Assembly (NCBI GenBank): GCA_902786015.1
Contig: CADAAU010000023.1
Location: 1 to 45,138 of the forward strand
Length of the DNA: 45,138 nt
Reading direction: 5' to 3'
DNA from: an uncultured Coriobacteriaceae bacterium
Lineage (GTDB): Bacteria > Actinomycetota > Coriobacteriia > Coriobacteriales > Atopobiaceae
The notes beneath the pieces are model-generated. The model was not told where the DNA came from. It made no database searches and saw nothing but the letters and a program-made list of their open reading frames with translations. Position 1 is the stretch's first letter, and every line of letters starts with the position of its first letter. Position numbers and translations under genes: made by a program. Below are positions 15,007 to 22,694 of the stretch, one piece after another.

Positions 15007-16698
15007 CTATGCATGGTGCCGGTAGTACTCTTCCAGGCGATCGCGACAGCCAAGAAACACGGCCCTCATGCTCGGGTCGAACTGCGTGCCCATGCCCTCG
15101 ACCATTATCGCGCGTGCCTTCTCGAAGCTCATCGCCTCTTTGTATACGCGCTTGCTCACCAGCGCGTCGTACACGTCGGCAACGGCCATTATCCGTGCCT
15201 CAAGGGGAATCATGGTACCCACAAGCCCCTCGGGATATCCGCGACCATCCCAGCGCTCGTGGTGGAAGCGCGCCACATTAAAGGCCACCTTCACGAATCG
15301 CTCTTCCTCCACGCCATCCAGCAAAATCAGCACCAGCTCGCCACTCTTTGCCGCATGGGTCTTCATGATCTCGTACTCTTCGTCGGTGAACCTTCCCGGC
15401 TTATTTAGGATGCTTGAGTCGATGGTGATCTTGCCCAAATCATGCGTCGGTGCGGCGCGGACGATGTCGTGGACCATCTCGTCGCTGAGGGGAATGTTGC
15501 CCTGTTTAATGATCTCGTCCACAAGTATGCGGATGATGTCGCTCGTTCGCTTTACGTGGCCGCCCGTGTTGTTGTCGCGGTTCTCTATCATGTCAGCCAT
15601 GCCAAGGACGATCTTTTGTTGTATCTCTTGTATGTTCTTGGTTTTTTCCTTAATCTCCGCGTTGAGCGATTTGTTGTACTCCGCGACTATTCGGTAGTTC
15701 CTTACTTCCTCCGTCGCGTCCTTTATGCTGAGCAGATATCCCTGCGGGTCTCCGTCAGTCCTCAGAGAGTAGGGACGGACTTCGCATGCGTATGTCAAAT
15801 CGCCAATTTGGTAGTGTGTGCTGGCAAACCCGTCCTGCTCGCAGGTATCAAGAAGCCCGAGGACCATCACTCCATCTGCGCTGCCTCCCGTAATTGTGCC
15901 GTTGACGTGCTGATTCTGCAAAAACGGCAGGAGCTCGAGTGCCTTGTCGTTGCAGCTTTGGAACTGCCGCTCCAAACCTATTGCGATATAACCTCGCTCC
16001 CCGTACTTCTTCTGCTGACCCGAGAGAACGAATGCGATGTCGTGCGTGTGCACATAGTCGTAGTTGACCGCAAGGACGATGTCACCAATTACATACAGGA
16101 AGGGAAGCGTCGAAAAGTCAGCGTCAATCAAGGCCTCCACAAGATAACAGGTCACAGCCGTGCCTATGACGACGCCAAACAACGTGAGCGATCGACGGGA
16201 GTAGGTTCCTCTTCGAATGAAACATAGCAGCAAAATGCCCAAAAACCAGAGGGCCAATCCAGCGATGAACGCATAGTGGAAGATCTTGAGCGGGCCGCTC
16301 GCCATCTTTGTTACCGTGCCGAGTGCGGTGGGAACGACCTCTTTCGATCGATAATAGAGGTCGTTGTGGACCCCAAAGCAGACGAGCGTGATATGCGCGC
16401 AAGAAGCTCCGTAGGCAAGCACCCTCATCCATCCTCGTATGCGGAAGCCGAGCGCGTGCATCATAGAAAAGAGGGTAGCCGAAGCGAGGAATGTGCTGTC
16501 AAAATAGATGAAGCAGTAGAGAATCGACGCCGCTTCGGGCGTGGTGACCTGGGTCTTGAGCCAATAGCCCATTATTACAATAGGAATGAGGACTGCGATC
16601 GTCCAGTAATTGATGTCAATGGTGCTGTAGTTCTTGTGGACCATATACAAAAACAAAGCTGCCGATACCACGAGGCATGCTCCGAATGCAATTGTCAT
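15007..16698 (-). CDS. Membrane HD-GYP phosphodiesterase with 7TM sensor and PAS
   Basis: 563 residues. Residues about 1-225 form seven hydrophobic helices, resembling the 7TM input module of some kinases. About 230-345 is a PAS-like domain (LERQFQSCNDKALELLPFL), and about 345-372 a short coiled coil (NAEIKEKTKNIQEIQQK). Residues 375-560 are an intact HD-GYP domain: GGHVKRTSDI, THDLGK (the HD pair), LNKPGRFTDEEYEIMKTH, FHHERWDGRGYPEGL (HHE and GYP), and ADVYDALVSKR. It should hydrolyse c-di-GMP at the inner membrane face in response to a membrane or PAS signal. AGGGA lies 10 nt before the ATG. It is the last gene of a same-strand run of signalling genes, 52 bp after the degenerate kinase. Confidence 0.92.
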   Translation of the reverse strand: MTIAFGACLVVSAALFLYMVHKNYSTIDINYWTIAVLIPIVIMGYWLKTQVTTPEAASILYCFIYFDSTFLASATLFSMMHALGFRIRGWMRVLAYGASCAHITLVCFGVHNDLYYRSKEVVPTALGTVTKMASGPLKIFHYAFIAGLALWFLGILLLCFIRRGTYSRRSLTLFGVVIGTAVTCYLVEALIDADFSTLPFLYVIGDIVLAVNYDYVHTHDIAFVLSGQQKKYGERGYIAIGLERQFQSCNDKALELLPFLQNQHVNGTITGGSADGVMVLGLLDTCEQDGFASTHYQIGDLTYACEVRPYSLRTDGDPQGYLLSIKDATEEVRNYRIVAEYNKSLNAEIKEKTKNIQEIQQKIVLGMADMIENRDNNTGGHVKRTSDIIRILVDEIIKQGNIPLSDEMVHDIVRAAPTHDLGKITIDSSILNKPGRFTDEEYEIMKTHAAKSGELVLILLDGVEEERFVKVAFNVARFHHERWDGRGYPEGLVGTMIPLEARIMAVADVYDALVSKRVYKEAMSFEKARAIMVEGMGTQFDPSMRAVFLGCRDRLEEYYRHHA

Positions 16699-16750
16699 TG
16701 TGTTCAGTCCCTACCTGTCGCAACTGATTGGGTCGTTTGCATGGCGCTGG

Positions 16751-18643
16751 CTACTCATCATCGGTGGAAGGCTCGTCGGCTATCTGCTGCTCGATTTCGA
16801 AGTAGAGCTCGACGCTTTCGCCCGGCTCGTTTACAAAGTGCAATTCCGAATCCATGAATCCTAGCATAAGTGCAATGCCCTCAAGGTCTTGGATGCTCTC
16901 GTCGATGGCATACACGCCGTATGCATTCTTGTTGGAAACGAATCCCTCGAATTTCCGTGCCTCGGATTCGGTCATGCCCAGGCTGTCTGCCTTCACCGAG
17001 AACAGGAGGTGTTCGAGCGAGTCGTGTTCCTTTCCATATATTGAGAGCTTGATGTTATGTACGTTTGGGCGACGGGTTGCGTAAGCAAGCGAGCCGATAA
17101 GTGCCTGCTCGATTCTGCGTGCGTCTCCCACGAGCCAATTGGGTATCGACGGAGAAACTTCGGTCTCGAACACAAGCTCGGCTCCTACAGTAAGCGTATC
17201 GGCAATATCGCAAGCATTATCGATTAGCGATGTGAGTGAGTAGGTTTCGGAGGCGATTTGAATCTCGCTCACGTCCGTAATTGACGATTCCATCACTCCG
17301 TCTATGAGGAAGGAAAGCAACTTCCCCCTGTTGCGTATCTGCCTGGCATAGGAGCGAACAGACCCCTCCTCCGCCTCGTCGAGGATTTTTGTGCCCAAAT
17401 CGTCAATGGCGCGCACGATCAGCCTCATGTTGTCCGAAGCGCCGGTAATGAACGTGCTTCTGGAATTAGTTTGGAGCTCAACCTCTGCAGCACGCCGTTC
17501 CGACTCTTCCAGCTTGTGCATGTCGTCATTGATGTCCTGAATGGTAAGAAGTGCTCGCTTGAGGGGCTTCCCGTCTTCACGGTCCACGGCGATGAGACGA
17601 ATCTGGGCCCAACCATACGTCTTGCTCATGTACTCGAGCGTAATGCTTCCCTGGCTCAACCGTGTGGGAAGGGTGCTGATGTCCACGAATTCCAGCACGG
17701 ACTCGCGGTACGGTTCCAGTGCGTCCCGCCCAAAGACCTTTAGGAGCCGCTCCTTGGCGCCTGCGCCCTCGCGAAGCTCCATCAATGTCTCGTTGCTGGT
17801 CTCGACGGGAATCAGTTCGTCTTTTTGCAGGTCAACGAAGCAAATAATTGAATAGATGCTCGACATAGAGGCGAGGCCGGATTTTCGAAGGCTCATCTCC
17901 TTGAGGGCGCGCTTGTACGAGGCGTTGGCAACCTTCCATCCCACAAAGAGGAAGACCCATAAAACGGCAAGTGCGCAGAGCACGATAAAGGTCGCGCCGC
18001 GCGTGATGTCGCGGTGGTAGTAGTAGTCGACCGAATAGTTCGAGAGATCCAAATTGTCGAGATAGTAGAAGATCATGCCCATGGTGAGCTCGGAATGCGG
18101 GGCCACATCAAACTCGTCCTCCTTGGAGGGGTGATACACGAGGTAGTCGCCCTTGGAGAGGGGTATGAGCAGGTCGCCGTCAAACAAGTAGTCGAGCGCG
18201 ATGTTGTTGATGTCGTAATTCCTCAGGTCGAGTGTCTGCGTGACTTCCTTGTTGGTGCCCGCGGACTGGTGGATTTCTACGGTGCCGACCCAAGCGTTGT
18301 TGATGAAGCAGTCGTTCTGGATGTTGATGGTCATCTCCCAAGACGCGAGCGTGTCGGCAGAATTGTTTACCAGCGTTCCATCTACGGTCTGTGCCTGCAG
18401 GTCGACTGTTTTGCCGTCTAGGCTGAAGTCGCGTTTGAGCCATGTGCTCGTGCTTTCATCCCTGTCACCAAAGGTGAAGTACGTCTTTTGGGTTTCGTCG
18501 GCGCCGGATGTTTGCTGTACGGTCTTGTTGAACACGTCAACATAAACCGCCTGCGCAACCCCTCCGACAAAGATAATGGCAAACAAGACAATGAGGATCC
18601 ACCTCATGGCTTTATTGAGAGACCTGCTCATCAATCCGCTCAC
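16751..18643 (-). CDS. Membrane histidine-kinase-like protein lacking the phospho-acceptor His (pseudokinase)
   Basis: 630 residues. One TM helix at about 13-33, an extracytoplasmic beta-rich domain at about 36-225, a second TM at about 226-250, a PAS-like domain (about 265-400), a coiled coil, then a kinase-like core. The outer domain (LVNNSADTLASWEMTINIQN, NNAWVGTVEIHQ) resembles cellulose-binding-type beta sandwiches found on some bacterial sensors. At the HisKA position the sequence is TFITGASDNMRLIV where F-x-x-x-x-S-H-D-x-R-T-P is expected: His is replaced by Asp. In the ATPase domain the N-box Asn is missing (QALIGSLAYATRR), and the G1/G2 boxes are lost (DSLGM; no GxGLGL). Catalysis is therefore unlikely and a scaffold or allosteric role is inferred. 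Start is GTG at 18643 (ATG at 18631 possible). Confidence 0.78.
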   Translation of the reverse strand: MSGLMSRSLNKAMRWILIVLFAIIFVGGVAQAVYVDVFNKTVQQTSGADETQKTYFTFGDRDESTSTWLKRDFSLDGKTVDLQAQTVDGTLVNNSADTLASWEMTINIQNDCFINNAWVGTVEIHQSAGTNKEVTQTLDLRNYDINNIALDYLFDGDLLIPLSKGDYLVYHPSKEDEFDVAPHSELTMGMIFYYLDNLDLSNYSVDYYYHRDITRGATFIVLCALAVLWVFLFVGWKVANASYKRALKEMSLRKSGLASMSSIYSIICFVDLQKDELIPVETSNETLMELREGAGAKERLLKVFGRDALEPYRESVLEFVDISTLPTRLSQGSITLEYMSKTYGWAQIRLIAVDREDGKPLKRALLTIQDINDDMHKLEESERRAAEVELQTNSRSTFITGASDNMRLIVRAIDDLGTKILDEAEEGSVRSYARQIRNRGKLLSFLIDGVMESSITDVSEIQIASETYSLTSLIDNACDIADTLTVGAELVFETEVSPSIPNWLVGDARRIEQALIGSLAYATRRPNVHNIKLSIYGKEHDSLEHLLFSVKADSLGMTESEARKFEGFVSNKNAYGVYAIDESIQDLEGIALMLGFMDSELHFVNEPGESVELYFEIEQQIADEPSTDDE

Positions 18644-18750
18644 TTTCGCATCGCCTTGGCCTGTTTCGTGCTCAATTGCTCGCTATGATTGTATGGCAAA
18701 TCACAGCCTATGACCTTGTTGGTATCGGCTCAAAAAGAATGTGTCACAAT

Positions 18751-19911
18751 CTACCTTCTTCTGCGGCGGTCGTGACCCTCCTGCCGATAGTAGGCCTCCT
18801 TCGCTTCATACATGGCTTGGTCGGCCTTCATCACGAGCTCCTCGGTTGTCGAATCCGGCCAGTCGACGGCGAGCGCATAACCGCAGGCGATGTGTAATTC
18901 CCGAACGGTTTCGCCCTTCCATTCCGATGCCGTTCGCTCGAGCAAGGCAAGCGCCTCATCCGCTTGTTCCTTGTTCATGTGGGTCAACACAACGAACTCG
19001 TCTCCACCCGTGCGGTAGCAATGCCCCATCGGGGAAAACACGTCCTGAATGCATAACGAGGCAGCACGTATGAGCTCGTCTCCGGCCGCATGCCCCAAGA
19101 CGTCGTTGATTTGTTTGAGGCCGTTGACGTCTATGCAAAACGCTGCAAGGTCATCGGACGTGTCTTCGGTCGTGAGCTCTCCGAGCGCCTCGGAATAAGC
19201 GCGGCGACTGCCTGCGCCCGTGAGGTCGTCTACCATGAGCAGTGTCCGTTGCTCTTCCATGTTTTCGTCCTGCGCGAGTTGGTAGAACTCACCGTTGCGG
19301 ATGTACAGGAGGATGGCGCCAAGCGCAAGCGCGAGGTAAGCGACGCGTGAGTCTCCGCCGTGCAGCTCTTGCAAGGTGATGCCGGCAAAGACGAGTGCCA
19401 AAATCATATAGAGCGACCCGCGATTCTGCTTGCTAAAGGACCGGCCATAGAGGACGAACTGGACTCCGATGACGGCGAATACCGAGAGGCAGATAGCGAC
19501 ATATACGGCGTGCAGGTCTCCGTGCACGTAGTGGTTGTGGTCGTTGATAATGACCATCCGCCCTGAGGCGAAGGCAAACGTCTGGAATACGACGTTGAAG
19601 ACGAGCATGATGTTGAGTGCCTTTTCCCAGCGGTTGTGGATTCTGAGCTGCCACGCAATTGCTCCTCCCGCCAGTGGCGTGAGGACGTAGTCCGCCCACT
19701 TAGAGACAAGAACGGGCCATGCGGGCAAACCATTCACCTGGCCAAGCGCCACGCTAAGCCATTCCGCAAACGCGGACGTTGCAATAAAGGCAAACTCAAT
19801 GTAGCAGAGCCTACGCCTGCCAGCGCTCATGCGGTTGTTCTCGTGCACGAGCTCAGCGAGGACGGCGAGCGCTATCCAAATGAGTGCCAAAACATCTGTG
19901 TGGTAGGTCAC
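18751..19911 (-). CDS. Membrane diguanylate cyclase (multi-TM GGDEF)
   Basis: 386 residues from a GTG at 19911, chosen because AAGGAGG lies 6 nt upstream; a longer frame to 20004 has no such site. Residues about 5-215 are six to seven membrane helices (VLALIWIALAVLAELV, IEFAFIATSAFAEWL, LNIMLVFNVVFQTFAF, AVYVAICLSVFAVIGVQFVL, LALALGAILLYI). Residues about 225-385 are a GGDEF domain with intact motifs: DDLTGAGSRRAY, FCIDVNGLKQINDVLGHAAGD, CYRTGGDEFVVL and ADQAMYEAKEAYY. It should make c-di-GMP from two GTP. No clear RxxD inhibitory site is seen at the usual place. Ends 107 bp before the pseudokinase start on the same strand, so it may share a transcript with it. Confidence 0.9.
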   Translation of the reverse strand: MTYHTDVLALIWIALAVLAELVHENNRMSAGRRRLCYIEFAFIATSAFAEWLSVALGQVNGLPAWPVLVSKWADYVLTPLAGGAIAWQLRIHNRWEKALNIMLVFNVVFQTFAFASGRMVIINDHNHYVHGDLHAVYVAICLSVFAVIGVQFVLYGRSFSKQNRGSLYMILALVFAGITLQELHGGDSRVAYLALALGAILLYIRNGEFYQLAQDENMEEQRTLLMVDDLTGAGSRRAYSEALGELTTEDTSDDLAAFCIDVNGLKQINDVLGHAAGDELIRAASLCIQDVFSPMGHCYRTGGDEFVVLTHMNKEQADEALALLERTASEWKGETVRELHIACGYALAVDWPDSTTEELVMKADQAMYEAKEAYYRQEGHDRRRRR

Positions 19912-20122
19912 GAACGTCCTCCTTTGCATTTTTTGGCTCGACGAAGACGCAATCGGCTGTATATGCATATATACAAGAGTAGGGGAGTTCAGCGAGAAGG
20001 GCAAATCGCGCGCCTATGATTGGCGGCGGTAAACTCAAATATTTGCATTTTTGAAACGCACGCGTTGGTTCTAGCCCCCATGGGCACGGCGTTTTTGGAT
20101 GGTCTGACGGGTATGGTCCGGG

Positions 20123-22420
20123 CTAATCTTCGGAATCGTACTCGTAGAAACCAAATGTCTTTTCCGGATTATCCTTAACGTTTTCGGCTGCGTCGCGGGC
20201 ACGGACGAACCTTTCGTCGACGTCTGGCTCCTGCTGGGCATCGCAAAACACGCCAAACCTCAAGCTGACCCTTCGTGCCATTTCGTCATCGGTGAACGCA
20301 TATGCCAAGAACTCGCTAAACAGCCGTGCGTAGTCATGCTGGTGTGGGCAGTACAGAAGGAACGTGTCCCCGCCTTCCCTGCAGCCAATGCCGTCGGTCT
20401 GACGCGCAAGTCTTCTGATGCCGGCGCCCACGCTGTGTATTACGAGGTCACCGAACTGCCGACCGTACTGCTTGTTGATGGAATGCAACCTGTCCACGTC
20501 GCAGACCACCGCGTCCAAGATGCCCGCGCCGTGGATGCGATCGAGACGTTCGACGTACCGGAAGAAGAACTCCTTATTGAGCAGCCCCGTCAGCCTGTCG
20601 CGCTCGGTGTGCCGTATGAGGTCGCGGTCCTCGGAAAGCTCGATGCATTTGGCGATGCGGGCCTTCACGATTTCGATGTCTGGATACGGCTTGGGAATGA
20701 AGTCCATGGCGCCGATTCGCAGACAGTCAAGCTCTGCGTCTTGGTCTATGGTCAAGAAGATTACGGGTATGGACATGAGGTCATCGTCTATTTGCATCTC
20801 TGCTATGACCTCGCGGCCTGTCATTCTTGGCATATACAGGTCGAGCAGTACGAGGGCGATCTCGTCCTTGTGGCTGTGCAGCTTTTCCAAGGCCTCGACA
20901 CCATCGGAGGCATAGATGACATCGTAGTCGTCCTCAAGGAGCTCGCCCATCATCTCACGATCCATCTCTATGTCATCGGCGATCAGGATGTGTTTGCGGA
21001 CGTTGATAGCAGGGATTTGTTCGAATGCTGCCTCGGTAGCAGATGCGTCTTGTTCGAGCGAGAAAAGCTCCTTCATGCGCCGTTTTCTTTTGTACATCGC
21101 CTTGTCGGCTTCTTCAAAGACGCTCAAAAGCGAGAGGTGCTGGCCTGCTTTGTATTCGGCCATGCCGGCGGCGATCGTGTCTCCTGCCTTCAGCTTCGAG
21201 CGGTCCCGTGGGACTTCGATAATCGCGTTAAGCAGTTGGGTGCGCCGCTCGTAGTCACGCTTGGTAAGGATGACCGCAAATTCGTCGCCGCCAATCCTAA
21301 ACACCGGACTGTGGTCAAAGATGCGGCAGATTGTTGCACAGGCCCTTTTGACGCAGGCGTCTCCCTCTTTGTGTCCATACAGGTCGTTGACCATCTTGAG
21401 GCCATTGACGTCGCAAACCGCCACGGCAAAGGGCTCCTGCTCGCCCTTCGTTATTGCGGCGTCGATTTCTTCTTCTCGCTCTGCGTAGGCATGCTTGTTC
21501 TTTACGCCCGTGAGCGGGTCTACAGTGGCTTTCTCTCGTGCGGCGTGAAGGGTGCGCGCGTATTCACGCTCCTGCTTGACTTGTGCGTCCTGGTCTAGGA
21601 GACCAAAGATGAGGGTGTCCTTCCCGTCTTCGTTGACCATTACGGCCTTGAACCTTACGTACGTTGGAAGGCCCTCGCTTGCCAGGCGATAGTCCAGAGA
21701 GAACACGCCGTCGCGCTCTATTGTGGCAAGGACAGTCTCCTTGGTGACGTGCGAGTGAAACAGCTCGAGGTCCTCGGGGTGTACCGTTCCCTGGCTGTTC
21801 TCGTACGTGGACTTAAAAAAGTCGGTACCCTGTTTGGCAATGCCAAGGGTCTCGAAGTGCGAGGTTGTGCTGAACTCCGTGTATGCATTGCTTTTGGGGT
21901 CCACGTAGTAGAGCACGAGGAGATTCCCAACCAGGGCGCTAAGGCGCAGGTACGACCTTCTGTCCTCCGCGGCGCGTTCTGCGGCTTTCCGGTCTCTTAT
22001 CTGGGTGTCTACGTTGCTTATGCCAATGACGATGTGCCTGTCGTCGTCTGGCGCTTGGGTCGCCTTTAGGCTCACATAGGTTGGAGTTCCTTCGATGAGT
22101 ATGCGATATTGATAGGTATAAGTACCGTGCTTGTTTAGCTCGGCGAGCAGCCTGTCCTTGCTAAGCGCCTCCGTGACGCGCGCGAGGTCTTCGTCGTGGA
22201 CGAGGCCGACTGCGTTCCTTCTGCACTCCGCAAAGAAATCGGTGCCGCGCCTTTCTGTCGTCCGCTGTCCCTTCTCGGTGCGGGACCCGTATTCGATGTA
22301 CTCTTCTGTCTCTACGTCTACGTAATACAGGTCGAAGTAGTCTTGCGACAGCGCGTCGACAATGCTCTCGTAGACCACGTTTATGTTGAGGGCATCCTTG
22401 TCGAATGCGTAGGTCTCCAT
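20123..22420 (-). CDS. PAS-PAS-GGDEF-REC-GGDEF* hybrid response regulator
   Basis: 765 residues from ATG 22420 (GGAG 8 nt upstream; a GTG at 22429 is possible). Domain order: two similar PAS domains (about 10-140 and 155-285; each has GTDFF...VHxEDL), a GGDEF with intact FRIGGDEFAVIL (about 300-460), a receiver domain (about 475-600) with LLDLYMPRMTG carrying the phospho-accepting Asp and FLTIDQDAELD, IPKPYP, and a second GGDEF (about 610-760) whose signature is CREGGDTFLLYC, degenerate at Glu. The protein is soluble. It probably couples PAS sensing and phosphorylation to c-di-GMP synthesis by the first GGDEF. The REC-GGDEF* half is closely related to the N-terminus of the 34032-37154 protein. 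It is the first gene of the minus-strand series. Confidence 0.9.
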   Translation of the reverse strand: METYAFDKDALNINVVYESIVDALSQDYFDLYYVDVETEEYIEYGSRTEKGQRTTERRGTDFFAECRRNAVGLVHDEDLARVTEALSKDRLLAELNKHGTYTYQYRILIEGTPTYVSLKATQAPDDDRHIVIGISNVDTQIRDRKAAERAAEDRRSYLRLSALVGNLLVLYYVDPKSNAYTEFSTTSHFETLGIAKQGTDFFKSTYENSQGTVHPEDLELFHSHVTKETVLATIERDGVFSLDYRLASEGLPTYVRFKAVMVNEDGKDTLIFGLLDQDAQVKQEREYARTLHAAREKATVDPLTGVKNKHAYAEREEEIDAAITKGEQEPFAVAVCDVNGLKMVNDLYGHKEGDACVKRACATICRIFDHSPVFRIGGDEFAVILTKRDYERRTQLLNAIIEVPRDRSKLKAGDTIAAGMAEYKAGQHLSLLSVFEEADKAMYKRKRRMKELFSLEQDASATEAAFEQIPAINVRKHILIADDIEMDREMMGELLEDDYDVIYASDGVEALEKLHSHKDEIALVLLDLYMPRMTGREVIAEMQIDDDLMSIPVIFLTIDQDAELDCLRIGAMDFIPKPYPDIEIVKARIAKCIELSEDRDLIRHTERDRLTGLLNKEFFFRYVERLDRIHGAGILDAVVCDVDRLHSINKQYGRQFGDLVIHSVGAGIRRLARQTDGIGCREGGDTFLLYCPHQHDYARLFSEFLAYAFTDDEMARRVSLRFGVFCDAQQEPDVDERFVRARDAAENVKDNPEKTFGFYEYDSED

Positions 22421-22610
22421 TATGGTCACTCCGTTTATGCGAGCGGGAACTGTTCTGGCGCTAATACAGAAACTATCTTACATAATAGCTTGATTTTGTT
22501 AATTGCGGGCGGTTGGAGAGGGCTTGTAAGCTAAGCGCAACAACAAATGCAAGATAAACAAGGGTCGCTTCGCGGTGGAAACGTGGGAAAGCTCGGGAAC
22601 GGCTCCATTT

Positions 22611-22646
22611 GGCGGTCTCGTGTCCATTTGTCTGGCATGAGCCGCC
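22611..22646 (+). promoter_or_regulatory. Hairpin in the leader of the SpoIIE-type phosphatase gene
   Basis: GGCGG and CCGCC outer arms with CTCGTG / CATGAG inner arms (one G-U pair) and a 13-nt loop, ending about 50 nt before the start. Could be an RNA leader structure; the transcript start is not known. Confidence 0.35.
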
Positions 22647-22694
22647 GTTCTCACTACGGTTTGTGGCATCATTGAGGCTATGCGAGGTGAGAAC

